DNA from: Bacteroides oleiciplenus YIT 12058 | Lineage (GTDB): Bacteria > Bacteroidota > Bacteroidia > Bacteroidales > Bacteroidaceae | Assembly (NCBI RefSeq): GCF_000315485.1 | Contig: NZ_JH992944.1 | Coordinates: 446,703 to 510,702, forward strand | Direction: 5' to 3' | DNA: 64,000 nt | Part shown: piece by piece, positions 27,007-35,277 of the stretch | Numbering within the stretch: position 1 is the first letter of the stretch | Layout: the number at the start of each line of letters is the position of its first letter | Notes under the pieces: model-generated | Told to the model about the DNA's origin: nothing | The model's input: the letters and a program-made list of their open reading frames with translations, nothing else | The model's database searches: none | Program-made: the position numbers and the translations under genes

Positions 27007-27546
27007 TTAGCTAAAATATTTCTTGAGAAGTTCTACAAAATCGACAACTGCCTCATTTTCTTCGTCAGGATTTACCAGAGAAGAGAAAAGTTCCAGTGCC
27101 TTGTCCAGAGAAGGGGCATCACCCAACTGGCGTATGACCTCATTCATGCGTGCAGTGTTACCACCGAAAATCTCACGCGCAAAGCGGAAAGAATCATTCA
27201 AGCTGATAGCATGCCGCAAGTCAGTAGCCGGCTTTATCCGCTCTGCCAGGATTGGCGATGCAGAAGAGGAAATTGGAGCCGCCTCCGGTTCATGCTTGGG
27301 AGATACAGGCTCGGTAACCTCCGGAGCTTTGATCTCAACAATCTGAGGCTCTTCCACCTTGCTTTCAGTCTCCTCCAATACCTTCTGCAATTCATCCAGG
27401 CGCGCACGCATCTGCTGAATACTCCGTTTCGCCACAATCCGCAATTTAGAATCAGGCTCAGCCGTTATAGTTTGCATTAGATATTTCAGTTCCTGAATAT
27501 CCAGTTCTATGTCGTCCAATAATGTCTGCATTTCCTTTCGCATCAC
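27007..27546 (-). CDS. Conserved hypothetical protein with coiled-coil N-terminus
   Basis: A 179-residue soluble protein. Residues ~1-65 are a helical coiled coil, ~66-110 a Pro/Glu-rich linker (repeated P-E and E-P). Residues ~115-179 form a compact helical domain with I-S-L-N-D-S-F-R-F-A-R-E-I-F-G-G. This domain is conserved in Bacteroidetes hypothetical proteins as far as I recall. No signal peptide or catalytic motif. 14 bp upstream of rsmI in the same direction and divergent from tdk. Function unknown. Confidence 0.7.
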   Translation of the reverse strand: MMRKEMQTLLDDIELDIQELKYLMQTITAEPDSKLRIVAKRSIQQMRARLDELQKVLEETESKVEEPQIVEIKAPEVTEPVSPKHEPEAAPISSSASPILAERIKPATDLRHAISLNDSFRFAREIFGGNTARMNEVIRQLGDAPSLDKALELFSSLVNPDEENEAVVDFVELLKKYFS

Positions 27547-27610
27547 AAATGTTAATGCCGCAAATGTAGAAATAAATAATGAAAAAATATCGGAAAGCCA
27601 TTAAAAGTGT

Positions 27611-27618
27611 TATTTTTG
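27611..27618 (+). promoter_or_regulatory. Probable -7 element of the tdk promoter
   Basis: TATTTTTG matches TAnnTTTG and lies 26 bp before the tdk start. No clear -33 TTTG at the right distance. Confidence 0.45.
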
Positions 27619-27643
27619 CGGCTAAAATAAACATTTTAGAACA

Positions 27644-28249
27644 ATGGTATTATTCTCGGAAGACCATATACAGGAAACCAATCGTAGAGGAAGAATTGAA
27701 GTTATTTGCGGCTCCATGTTCTCTGGTAAGACAGAAGAACTGATTCGCCGCTTGAAACGTGCTAAGTTTGCCAAACAACGTGTAGAGATATTCAAACCCG
27801 CCATCGACACCCGCTATTCGGAAGAAGAGGTGGTGTCACACGACAGCCACTCCATAGCATCTACCCCGATAGATTCTTCGGCAAGCATCCTGCTGTTCAC
27901 TTCGGAAATAGATGTGGTAGGAATCGATGAAGCACAATTCTTCGACAGCGGTTTGATCGATGTCTGCAACCAGCTTGCCAACAATGGCGTACGCGTTATT
28001 GTTGCCGGTCTGGATATGGACTTTCGCGGACTTCCATTCGGACCGATGCCCGGTCTGTGTGCCATTGCCGACGAAGTTTCCAAAGTTCACGCCATCTGTG
28101 TGAAGTGCGGACAACTGGCATCTTTCTCTCACCGTACCGTTAAGAATGACAAGCAAGTACTTCTGGGAGAAACTGCCGAATACGAACCCCTCTGCCGTGA
28201 ATGTTATCTGCGGGCGGTGAAAGAAGACCAGAAAGCGGCTGGCAGTTGA
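27644..28249 (+). CDS. tdk: Thymidine kinase
   Basis: A 201-residue type II thymidine kinase that phosphorylates thymidine with ATP for salvage of dTMP. P-loop G-S-M-F-S-G-K-T-E-E-L near residue 27. D-E-A-Q-F-F near 107 carries the Walker B Asp and catalytic Glu. G-L-D-M-D-F-R-G is the lasso region. Zinc-binding pairs are C-V-K-C and C-R-E-C. First gene of a short + strand run with the AI-2E permease 25 bp behind. Confidence 0.96.
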   Translation: MVLFSEDHIQETNRRGRIEVICGSMFSGKTEELIRRLKRAKFAKQRVEIFKPAIDTRYSEEEVVSHDSHSIASTPIDSSASILLFTSEIDVVGIDEAQFFDSGLIDVCNQLANNGVRVIVAGLDMDFRGLPFGPMPGLCAIADEVSKVHAICVKCGQLASFSHRTVKNDKQVLLGETAEYEPLCRECYLRAVKEDQKAAGS

Positions 28250-28274
28250 CAACAAATAAAAAAGCATAAGCCTT

Positions 28275-29405
28275 ATGGAACGTAAGAAGATTACATTCGA
28301 CAGTTTTATCCGTGCCGTCATTCTCGGTGCCATTATCATCGGTATATTGATGCTTCTGAAGCGGTTGAGTGGAGTATTGCTTCCGTTCTTCCTGGCATGG
28401 CTGATTGCTTACCTGATATATCCGTTAGTATCCTTTTTCCAATATAAGCTGCGGTTAAAGAATAGAATTGCTTCTATCTTCTGTGCCTTATTCACTCTTA
28501 CCATTATAGGAGGGGCTGCGTTCTATCTGCTTGTGCCGCCCATGATTCAGGAATTCTTGCGGGTGAAGGATTTGCTAATAGAATATTTCAGTACTACCCA
28601 TACCGCAAGCAACGTGCCCACTACCCTCTCCGAGTTTATCCGGCAGAATGTTGACATGCACATATTAGAGCAGATGTTCAGTCAGGAAAATATATTGGAT
28701 GCCCTAAAAGTGACCGTTCCCAAGTTGTGGGCATTAGTCTCGGAGTCCATAAACCTTTTATTCGGGTTCTTCACTGTCTTCCTTATACTATTATATATAG
28801 TGTTTATTTTGCTCGATTACGAAAGCATATCCCAAGGCTGGACACATCTCATGCCCAAGAAATACCGGCACACAGTGACCGGCATACTGAACGACGTAAA
28901 GGACGGCATGAACAGATATTTCCGCGGACAGGCATTAGTAGCCTTGTGCGTAGGAATCTTGTTCAGTATCGGCTTTCTGATTATCGACTTCCCTCTGGCT
29001 ATTGGCTTGGGGCTGTTCATTGGTGCGCTGAATATGGTGCCTTACCTGCAAATCATCGGTTTTGTCCCTACCATCATGCTCGCCATTCTGAAAGCTGCGG
29101 ATACCGGCGATAATTTCTGGATTATCATAGCTTCGGCAACGGCTGTATTCATAGTGGTACAGATCATACAAGACGGTTACCTCGTGCCTCGCATCATGGG
29201 AAAGATAACCGGGTTGAATCCTGCCATTATTTTACTCTCCCTCTCTGTCTGGGGCTCGTTAATGGGTATGCTGGGGATGATCATAGCCTTGCCGCTTACC
29301 ACGCTGATGCTCTCCTATTATCAACGATACATCATTAATCAAGAAAATATTTATCGTACGGAATCTACTGAGGATCAGCCGATAGAGGGTAGCAAAGAAA
29401 AATAA
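28275..29405 (+). CDS. AI-2E transporter-family (PerM-like) membrane protein
   Basis: A 376-residue polytopic inner-membrane protein with about eight hydrophobic segments. The family pattern is a paired N-terminal helix block (I-L-M-L-L-K-R-L-S-G-V-L-L-P-F-F), a large soluble loop ~85-150, and a conserved C-terminal half. That half includes G-L-F-I-G-A-L-N-M-V-P-Y-L and G-L-N-P-A-I-I-L-L-S-L. The charged C-terminal tail is cytoplasmic. Family members have been tied to AI-2 export or Na+/H+ exchange; the role here is not known. Probably co-transcribed with tdk. Confidence 0.9.
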   Translation: MERKKITFDSFIRAVILGAIIIGILMLLKRLSGVLLPFFLAWLIAYLIYPLVSFFQYKLRLKNRIASIFCALFTLTIIGGAAFYLLVPPMIQEFLRVKDLLIEYFSTTHTASNVPTTLSEFIRQNVDMHILEQMFSQENILDALKVTVPKLWALVSESINLLFGFFTVFLILLYIVFILLDYESISQGWTHLMPKKYRHTVTGILNDVKDGMNRYFRGQALVALCVGILFSIGFLIIDFPLAIGLGLFIGALNMVPYLQIIGFVPTIMLAILKAADTGDNFWIIIASATAVFIVVQIIQDGYLVPRIMGKITGLNPAIILLSLSVWGSLMGMLGMIIALPLTTLMLSYYQRYIINQENIYRTESTEDQPIEGSKEK

Positions 29406-29429
29406 TGCAAACTTTTTTCCTTATATTCC

Positions 29430-29459
29430 TTGCAGATTAAATAAAAGTACCTATCTTTG
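29430..29459 (+). promoter_or_regulatory. Promoter of tRNA-Lys
   Basis: TTG at 29430-29432, 19-bp spacer, TATCTTTG at 29452-29459: a good Bacteroides consensus promoter about 27 bp before the mature tRNA 5' end. Confidence 0.7.
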
Positions 29460-29485
29460 CACCCGCTTAACAGCAATAAAGGTTT

Positions 29486-29558
29486 GATTCGCTAGCTCAG
29501 CAGGTAGAGCACAACACTTTTAATGTTGGGGTCCTGGGTTCGAGCCCCAGGCGGATCA
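29486..29558 (+). tRNA. tRNA-Lys (anticodon TTT)
   Basis: 73 nt that fold into a full cloverleaf. Acceptor GATTCGC pairs with GCGGATC (one T-G pair), with discriminator A. D-arm GCTC/GAGC. Anticodon stem CAACA/TGTTG with loop CTTTTAA, giving TTT. T-arm CTGGG/CCCAG with TTCGAGC. No CCA is encoded. Its 3' end is the attachment site of the element that follows, and stays intact because the element carries the same bases. Confidence 0.97.
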
Positions 29559-29564
29559 CTGAAA
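29546..29564 (+). repeat. attL, left attachment repeat
   Basis: 19 bp (CCCAGGCGGATCACTGAAA) covering the tRNA 3' end, identical to 42000-42018. Similarity continues more weakly through the following hairpin to about 29626 / 42080. Confidence 0.85.
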
Positions 29565-29582
29565 CAACAAGAAGAATCAAGC

Positions 29583-29622
29583 AAATCCCTGATAATCAAA
29601 CATTATCAGGGATTTCTTTTTT
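29583..29622 (+). terminator. Terminator of tRNA-Lys
   Basis: 14-bp perfect stem (29583-29596 with 29602-29615) and a T run. A slightly decayed copy follows attR (42040-42073). Confidence 0.75.
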
Positions 29623-29800
29623 CTGGCAGGTAGCAGAAAATAGCCGTTTCAAGCATATTATCGGTGGATAAATCGTGGGACTAAAATTTAGTTCAAAAAA
29701 GCCCCACGAATTCGCATCTTTCTCACTGATTCATAGCATTTTGCATAGACTTACTTTGGAAGAGAATACATAGTTTTGTAACTTTAAAAACGATGTAAAA

Positions 29801-31021
29801 ATGGCTCGAAAATCATTTTCTGTATTGTTCTTCATCAAGAAAGGTAAATTATTAAAGAACGGAGAAGCACCCGTGTGCATGAGAATTACTGTAAATGGCT
29901 GTATGGTAGATATTTCTATCAAAAGAAGCTGTCCCGTAAACCTATGGAATCAGGCAAAAGAGAATTCAAAAGGCAAAGACCGTATGTCGGTGGAACTGAA
30001 CCACTACTTAGAAATCACACGCTCACGCATACACCAAATTTATAGGGAACTGGAAACTTCCGACAAGGTTATCACCGTTGATCTTGTGAGAAAACTGTAT
30101 TATGGTGTGGATGAAAATAACAAAACGCTATTACAGGTATTCAGGGAGCATAACGAACAAAGCCGCAAGCTAATCGGTAAAGACTTTGTTAGTAAAACCG
30201 TTCAACGGTATGAAACCACTACCCGATATTTGGAGGAATTCATTAAGAGAGAATATCAGTTATCGGATATTGCTCTGAACAACTTGGAAGCCAACTTCAT
30301 TTCTAAGTTCGATGCTTTCTTGAAGATTGAAAAAGGTTGTGCGCAGAATTCAGCTATCACCCGATTGAAGAACTTGAAGAAGATAATCCGCATTGCTTTG
30401 GAAAACGACTGGATAAAGAAAGATCCGTTTGCTTACTATCGCTTCAAACTGGAAGAAACCGATCCTGAATTTCTGACGATGGACGAGATTAAAATAATTC
30501 TTGCCAAAGAATTCACGATTAAACGAGTAGAACAGGTACGGGATGTTTTTATTTTTTGCGTTTTTACAGGTTTGGCATTCAGCGATGTGAAAGATTTATC
30601 GCCTGAACATTTGGTTAGAGATAATAAAGGAGAACTTTGGATAAGAAAGAACCGCCAAAAGACAAAAGTCATGTGTAACATTCCTGTGCTACCTGTGGCA
30701 GCTTCCATGCTTGAAAAGTATAAGAATGTGGCAGAATGTACTGGAAAACTATTGCCTGTATTGTGCAATCAACGCATGAACAGTTATTTGAAAGAAATTG
30801 CAGATGTGTGTGGAATACATAAAAACCTCTCCACACATACCGCTAGGCACTCGTATGCCACCTCTATATGCCTTGCAAACGGCGTGAGTATGGAAAATGT
30901 AGCCAAGATGTTAGGTCATGCAGATACCAGCGTGACGAAACACTACGCACGGGTACTGGATCAGAATATTCTAAAGGACATGCAGAAAGTAAATAGCTGT
31001 TTGTCGGAATTGACTCTATAA
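29801..31021 (+). CDS. Tyrosine integrase of the tRNA-Lys element (IntDOT-like)
   Basis: A 406-residue integrase, transcribed away from attL 240 bp upstream. Arm-binding domain ~1-95, SAM-like core-binding domain ~110-205, catalytic domain ~215-395. Catalytic residues visible are H-T-A-R-H-S-Y (His-x-x-Arg), L-G-H-A-D-T and T-K-H-Y-A-R (tyrosine). The first motif reads T-G-L-A-F-S-D-V-K-D-L with Ala259 where most tyrosine recombinases have the catalytic arginine. The same absence is known for the CTnDOT integrase and relatives, so it is a subfamily feature rather than damage. A TAGTTTTG -7-like element lies at 29771-29778. This enzyme should excise and integrate the element at the 19-bp repeats. 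Confidence 0.92.
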   Translation: MARKSFSVLFFIKKGKLLKNGEAPVCMRITVNGCMVDISIKRSCPVNLWNQAKENSKGKDRMSVELNHYLEITRSRIHQIYRELETSDKVITVDLVRKLYYGVDENNKTLLQVFREHNEQSRKLIGKDFVSKTVQRYETTTRYLEEFIKREYQLSDIALNNLEANFISKFDAFLKIEKGCAQNSAITRLKNLKKIIRIALENDWIKKDPFAYYRFKLEETDPEFLTMDEIKIILAKEFTIKRVEQVRDVFIFCVFTGLAFSDVKDLSPEHLVRDNKGELWIRKNRQKTKVMCNIPVLPVAASMLEKYKNVAECTGKLLPVLCNQRMNSYLKEIADVCGIHKNLSTHTARHSYATSICLANGVSMENVAKMLGHADTSVTKHYARVLDQNILKDMQKVNSCLSELTL

Positions 31022-31119
31022 AAAGGTAGTAGCCAATATATAAAAAGGATTGGGAAGAATGAATTTCATTTTCTCAATCCTTTTCTTTTAAGGCAAGTTT
31101 TCCATAACTCAATATGAAG

Positions 31120-31258
31120 CATTGACAAAGGTAAGTTCCGTATTTAGCCTGTCAAGTCCAAGCCTTCGGTTTAGATGAAAATCTTCCTCTCATTACATTC
31201 GAGCGTATTTTCATCTAAAGACTTGCACAGACTAAATACTTCACTGGAAAAGTCAATG
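31120..31258. repeat. Nested interrupted palindrome between int and xis-like genes
   Basis: Three concentric inverted repeats share one centre. Outer CATTGAC (31120-31126) pairs with GTCAATG (31252-31258). Middle GTATTTAG (31140-31147) pairs with CTAAATAC (31232-31239), extended by CTGT..AAGTC with GACTTG..ACAG. Inner 13-bp perfect arms are at 31170-31182 and 31207-31219. Likely a set of recombination-protein binding sites or an extended cruciform. The right half (GACTTGCACA..ACT) recurs at 32496-32518. Confidence 0.65.
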
Positions 31259-31302
31259 ATTCAAATTAAATTCCGAAAAACAATGTTTTCGGGGCTGGTG
31301 GG

Positions 31303-31596
31303 CTATTCTTTCCAGCTTTCAAAGTAGTGCTTTTGGAGTAGCTTATCAATATCACTTTGACGGTAGATGATTTTACCTTTTATCTGAATAAAGGGGATTA
31401 GTCCCGTATCTCGCCACTCTTGCAGGGTTCGCAAACTGACATTCAGTTTCTTGGAAACTTCATTGTTGGAAAGAAAGCGTTCCCCGTTTAGGTGGGGCTT
31501 GTAGTGCTTGACAATAGATTCAATGCCGTTCAGCATTGAATCAAGCGAAGAAATAAATTCTTTGACTTGTGGGGTATCTTTATTTATTAGTTCCAT
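31303..31596 (-). CDS. Excisionase-like helix-turn-helix protein
   Basis: A 97-residue DNA-binding protein with the MerR-like/excisionase HTH pattern in its C-terminal half: F-L-S-N-N-E-V-S-K-K-L-N-V-S, then L-Q-E-W-R-D-T-G-L-I-P and K-G-K-I-I-Y-R-Q-S-D-I-D-K-L-L. Such small proteins are encoded near the integrase in Bacteroides mobile elements and direct excision (Xis/RDF). It reads toward the nested palindrome at 31120-31258. Functional assignment rests on family and position. Confidence 0.75.
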   Translation of the reverse strand: MELINKDTPQVKEFISSLDSMLNGIESIVKHYKPHLNGERFLSNNEVSKKLNVSLRTLQEWRDTGLIPFIQIKGKIIYRQSDIDKLLQKHYFESWKE

Positions 31597-31649
31597 GATT
31601 GAAAGATTGTTTTATTGAAATATTGATTTCAAGATGGCTAGATAGCAGA

Positions 31650-31943
31650 CTAGTTGCGCAGATAGTCACCAAGCGATGAAATACTAAGTACATCTTTTAC
31701 CGAATCATAATCTACATAGAGTCGTTTGGATGCAATGGAAATAAAGTACTGGCTATCATCTTGCCGTATCTCATAAGTAGCGGGTGAAGCCTGTTTGGTA
31801 GTTTCCGATACATATATAATAGAAAGAAGGTACTCTTTATCATTCCGATAGATGATAACCGTAGGATTCAGATTAACGCTTTCCCATGTGCCGACAATGG
31901 AAAATAGGTTGAAGGACGGATAATCTTTTTTAGTTCTTTTCAT
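31650..31943 (-). CDS. DUF3876-type small protein of the element
   Basis: A 97-residue hypothetical protein. The internal ATG at 31943 (M-K-R-T-K-K) is chosen over a longer upstream frame because the longer one would run far into the HTH gene. With this start the overlap is 14 bp, typical of translational coupling. It looks like an all-beta fold: G-T-W-E-S-V-N-L-N-P and Y-F-I-S-I-A-S-K-R-L-Y-V. It resembles the DUF3876 proteins seen in Bacteroides conjugative and mobilizable elements. Function unknown. Confidence 0.65.
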   Translation of the reverse strand: MKRTKKDYPSFNLFSIVGTWESVNLNPTVIIYRNDKEYLLSIIYVSETTKQASPATYEIRQDDSQYFISIASKRLYVDYDSVKDVLSISSLGDYLRN

Positions 31944-32244
31944 AAGACGTGGTTTGTTTGGGTGATTGATTCTGTGTTTCACTGTCTGCAATAATTCTTT
32001 CAATATCGGATGACTTATAATAAATCTTGCTCCCGATTTGAGAATAAGCCAACCGCCCACTACTTCGGTAATATTGCAGCGTGCGTTTACTAAAGCCTAA
32101 CAATAGGCATACTTCCTGACTATCCAGCCAGTTTTCGCCTTTCTGAGTATGAGTGCTGCATAAACATTCTATTCGTTTGGCAAACTCGGTAAACCGTTCG
32201 CAGACATGCGAAAAGGTTCTCTTTTCAATGGTTACTACTTCCAT
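31930..32244 (-). CDS. Helix-turn-helix protein of the element
   Basis: A 104-residue protein with an excisionase/MerR-like HTH. The key segments are W-L-D-S-Q-E-V-C-L-L-L-G-F-S-K-R-T-L-Q and S-G-R-L-A-Y-S-Q-I-G-S-K-I-Y-Y. N-terminal ~35 residues are helical (E-R-F-T-E-F-A-K-R-I-E). A paralogue of 31303-31596 and 34832-35164. Its 3' end overlaps the DUF3876-like gene. Confidence 0.75.
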   Translation of the reverse strand: MEVVTIEKRTFSHVCERFTEFAKRIECLCSTHTQKGENWLDSQEVCLLLGFSKRTLQYYRSSGRLAYSQIGSKIYYKSSDIERIIADSETQNQSPKQTTSYEKN

Positions 32245-32561
32245 GCTTTTAATTTAAAATGGTTTATAAAACGTGTTGATTCTATTTTCATCGGCAAATG
32301 AAAGAAGAATTAAGAGCCGTTTTCAAAACTGTCTGGAAGTGGTAGAATATGACTATATCTGGCTTCTTCCAAAAATTCAAAAGCCAGATATATAATTGAA
32401 ATATGCTTTGTTATTAGAAAATACTATATTAATATCAAAAGTAGAATTTTAAGTCTCCACACCTGCGCTATGCTTCGGGTTATATTCTAGTTTAAGACTT
32501 GCACAAACTGGATAATACACTGATAGAGTTAATGTTATTAATCCGTCTCAGAAAAAATGTT
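32245..32561. other. Intergenic region with hairpin and repeated motif
   Basis: No gene visible. Contains a 12-bp perfect inverted repeat (32354-32365 with 32381-32392) and, at 32496-32518, a second copy of the GACTTGCACA-ACT motif found in the right half of the 31120-31258 palindrome. Confidence 0.5.
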
Positions 32562-33347
32562 TTATTGAATCGAGCTGTTTAATAAGCCCAACCTTTGAGC
32601 AATATTAACAGCTTCAATAGAATTGTTTGCCTTTAATTTTAATAGTATGTTTTGCCTATGAGTGTTTATTGTATTGATACTGACATTTAAAGAGTTTGCA
32701 ATTTCTTTGCTTAATAAGCCTTGTTTCATTAATTGTAAAACGCACAACTCCCTATTAGTCAATGGTTCTTCTAAGGTATCTGACAAATCAATAAATATCT
32801 GTTCTCCTGTTTCAAAATTATATAGGTGGCTTTTGGTTATTTCTGATTCATGACTTGCATCAACATCAATAACCGAAAGCATAAGCCAAATATTACCAGA
32901 TTTATCCAATTCTATTGCTTGCTCCTGTTCAATAATACGGATATATTCACCACGTACATTTTTTACTCGCATCTCATGTACCATCTTGTGCTTCATTTTT
33001 TCTTCTGCGGAAAGACTACTTAATAAAGAGTAGATTTTCTTTCTAACAAGCAAGCCGTAATGTATATCACCCGGATGAATAATTTCTAAGACAGGTTCAT
33101 GTCCGTTGATAAATAACCTTTCAGGGTCAATTCCGTATGACTGAGGAATATTGTCTGATGCAAAAACGAATTTTTTAGTACAGCAATCAAAGACCAGCAC
33201 AATACTATGCGCTAGTTCCGACAATTTGAGCCAATCTGCTTTTTTTTGTTCTATAACAGAGTAATCCAACTCGTTGATAAAAGTGCTTGATGTTGGCAGA
33301 ATATTTTCGACTACTTTTTCTATTTTATCTATTGATTCATTTTTCAT
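32562..33347 (-). CDS. LuxR-type transcriptional regulator with PAS-like sensor
   Basis: A 261-residue regulator. Residues ~40-175 look like a PAS domain (V-L-V-F-D-C-C-T-K-K-F-V-F-A-S-D, then G-H-E-P-V-L-E-I-I-H-P-G-D). Residues ~195-255 are a LuxR/GerE HTH: L-T-N-R-E-L-C-V-L-Q-L-M-K-Q-G, L-S-K-E-I-A-N-S-L-N-V-S and T-I-N-T-H-R. No receiver domain and no membrane segment, so it should sense something in the cytoplasm. Divergent from the SRPBCC/RteC-like pair, which it may control, and inside the mobilizable element. Confidence 0.82.
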   Translation of the reverse strand: MKNESIDKIEKVVENILPTSSTFINELDYSVIEQKKADWLKLSELAHSIVLVFDCCTKKFVFASDNIPQSYGIDPERLFINGHEPVLEIIHPGDIHYGLLVRKKIYSLLSSLSAEEKMKHKMVHEMRVKNVRGEYIRIIEQEQAIELDKSGNIWLMLSVIDVDASHESEITKSHLYNFETGEQIFIDLSDTLEEPLTNRELCVLQLMKQGLLSKEIANSLNVSINTINTHRQNILLKLKANNSIEAVNIAQRLGLLNSSIQ

Positions 33348-33394
33348 ATCTCACATTTTCAGTTCATTAAGTCTTTCCTCATTATAAATGACTA

Positions 33395-33425
33395 TTGTAA
33401 CAGTTAAGGCTTGCCTATAACTTTG
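33395..33425 (+). promoter_or_regulatory. Promoter of the SRPBCC-RteC-like operon
   Basis: TTG at 33395-33397, 20-bp spacer, TAACTTTG at 33418-33425, ~90 bp before the first gene. Good Bacteroides consensus. Confidence 0.65.
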
Positions 33426-33514
33426 CACAAAGTTAATAAATTAATAATGAATAACATGTGTAGGGCTACATATAGTTATTCATGCCAATAATAAACAATT
33501 AAAAACTATCAATT

Positions 33515-34006
33515 ATGATTCAGAAAGTTAAGCTAACAACACGTGAAGGTAAAAAAGTTATGGGCTACCGAGTTACTGTAACTTCGGATTTTCATTCTAA
33601 TATAGAGAATATATGGGATAAAATTCAAGATGTCAATACTCTGAGAGAGATTTGTAAACCTAAAGCTAGTTTTATTGCTTGTGATGATTCTCCTATACAG
33701 TGGAAAGAGGGCAAAACTTTTGTTTTCAAAATGTACTTGCATGGATTTTTACCAGTAGGTAGGCATACAATTAATGTTGTCAAGATGGATAAAACGTCAC
33801 GAGAAATAGATACAAAAGAATATGATAATACTGTAGTCATTTGGAATCACTATATTAAGATGGAAGAAATAAGCCAACAAGTAACCCGATATACTGACAC
33901 TGTGGATTTATATGCAGGTTGTTTAACGTCTATTGCTGCATGGTGGACTTTAAAATTCTATAAGCATAGACAACGTAAATGGCAAAAGATAGCTAAGAGT
34001 TTATAA
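33515..34006 (+). CDS. SRPBCC/START-like fold protein of the element
   Basis: A 163-residue protein beginning with a beta-strand rich segment and the pattern I-E-N-I-W-D-K-I-Q-D-V-N-T-L. Together with alternating strands and a long C-terminal helix (Y-A-G-C-L-T-S-I-A-A-W-W-T-L-K), this matches polyketide-cyclase/START-like ligand-binding proteins. No signal peptide. First gene of a two-gene unit with the RteC-like gene 30 bp later. Ligand unknown; a regulatory ligand-sensing role within the element is a guess. Confidence 0.6.
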   Translation: MIQKVKLTTREGKKVMGYRVTVTSDFHSNIENIWDKIQDVNTLREICKPKASFIACDDSPIQWKEGKTFVFKMYLHGFLPVGRHTINVVKMDKTSREIDTKEYDNTVVIWNHYIKMEEISQQVTRYTDTVDLYAGCLTSIAAWWTLKFYKHRQRKWQKIAKSL

Positions 34007-34036
34007 ATTCATATAGAGCGATAAAAACAGAAAGCC

Positions 34037-34678
34037 ATGTCAGATTGGGATTTAACTGAAAAACGTATATATAAATTGCTAAGACATCCATACCAATTAG
34101 ATAAGTCTGTTGTTGAAGATATGGCTTCTGCTTATTTGGAATTTGTGGAGGAACTCTTTGATTACCTGAATAGAATAGGTGACAATAAAATACGTATTAG
34201 ACAGCTTAATATGAGCTATATTGACTTTGGAACACTTAAAGCGTTGGAAGAATCATGTCCTACAGAAAACAGTAAGTTGAAATTGGTTTTTCTAGATAAG
34301 TTGTTATCGTTGATAAATATGGAACAGGAATTAATTTATCGACAGATGGAATACCCCAAATTCTTTATTAATATTGAATCTGAATGGAAATCACCATTTT
34401 ATCTAAATAATGAAGTAATAAAACTCGTAGATATGATGGAGCTAGTTTGTGGCATTTTCTATATATCGGATGGTGTTATTCGCATAGATCATAAGGAAAT
34501 CTTTCTTAGTGATGTGGCTCGTATCTTTGAAAAGATGTTTAATATAAATTTTGGTGATATTTATAAGAAAGAAAGTGCAGTAATCAAACGAAAGCCAATG
34601 AAAATAACTGAATTTCTCGATAGGTTGAAAGCTGCCATTATCCAGAAGAGTAAAGAAGAAGGTTACTATCATTCATAA
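34037..34678 (+). CDS. RteC-like regulator
   Basis: A 213-residue protein. The C-terminal half matches the RteC pattern: S-E-W-K-S-P-F-Y-L-N-N-E-V-I-K-L-V-D-M-M, F-E-K-M-F-N-I-N-F-G-D-I-Y, and R-K-P-M-K-I-T-E-F-L-D-R-L. In CTnDOT, RteC activates excision genes in response to tetracycline through RteA/B. Here no RteA/B is present, so the control signal must differ. A decayed relative of this C-terminal region is found at 49440-49549. Confidence 0.7.
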   Translation: MSDWDLTEKRIYKLLRHPYQLDKSVVEDMASAYLEFVEELFDYLNRIGDNKIRIRQLNMSYIDFGTLKALEESCPTENSKLKLVFLDKLLSLINMEQELIYRQMEYPKFFINIESEWKSPFYLNNEVIKLVDMMELVCGIFYISDGVIRIDHKEIFLSDVARIFEKMFNINFGDIYKKESAVIKRKPMKITEFLDRLKAAIIQKSKEEGYYHS

Positions 34679-34727
34679 AGTATAAAGTAATTTGATCTGA
34701 AAATCAATTATATACATGCAATTTATG

Positions 34728-34750
34728 GGGGAGTACCACTGGTATTCCCC
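34728..34750. promoter_or_regulatory. 23-bp palindrome upstream of the HTH gene
   Basis: GGGGAGTACCA and TGGTATTCCCC flank a single base. Followed closely by TTATTTGC and the block CATTTGCCG-ACTTTGC. A same-size palindrome with different inner bases plus the same block occurs in the remnant at 49524-49546, so the spacing and outer arms appear selected. Probably an operator of this element family. Confidence 0.55.
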
Positions 34751-34831
34751 TAACTTATTTGCACTCATTTGCCGAACTTTGCTTCATCAATCGATTGAAA
34801 ACAAGAATGTTGAACTTAAAAATTAAGCAAA

Positions 34832-35164
34832 ATGTATATAGATAACGAAAACTTCGAGAGGTGGATGGAAAAACTATCCAAGAAACTCACTGAAATCGGA
34901 CAAGACTTGAAATCACTCATCAATACTGATACGGTACTAGATGATAATGAGAAGATTCTCGATAATCAAGATTTAGCTTTTCTCCTGAAAGTATCTTTCC
35001 GAACTCTTCAACGCTACAGAGTAAATAAACAACTTCCCTATTTCACTATCGGAAGGAAAACCTATTATCGGGCTGTAGATATTCGAGCTTTTGTTCGTGA
35101 ACGTGCCGATTCTCAAAGCTACAAGCAGTTTGAAAAAGCCAATCAGTTGGATAATCAACCTTGA
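34832..35164 (+). CDS. Helix-turn-helix protein preceding the mobilization region
   Basis: A 110-residue protein with N-terminal helix (F-E-R-W-M-E-K-L-S-K-K-L) and an excisionase/MerR-like HTH: L-D-N-Q-D-L-A-F-L-L-K-V-S-F-R-T, L-Q-R-Y-R-V-N-K-Q-L-P-Y and K-T-Y-Y-R-A-V-D-I. Related to 31930-32244. It follows the 34728 palindrome. A fragment of another copy of the gene, with the same L-I-N-T-D-T-V-L motif, survives at 48925-48999. Confidence 0.75.
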   Translation: MYIDNENFERWMEKLSKKLTEIGQDLKSLINTDTVLDDNEKILDNQDLAFLLKVSFRTLQRYRVNKQLPYFTIGRKTYYRAVDIRAFVRERADSQSYKQFEKANQLDNQP

Positions 35165-35277
35165 TAGCAAAAAGTAGCAGAGGAAAGAAGCCTGTGTTCA
35201 GGCTATACCTTTGTGCCGTCACCCCGATTTAACACAAACTGCCTCACCTATCGGTTCAGCCCGTTTCGCTAAATCGA

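Noticed and set aside
29801..31021. Idea that the integrase is inactive because Arg I is Ala
   Set aside because: Absence of this arginine is a known trait of IntDOT-type recombinases; the other catalytic residues are present.
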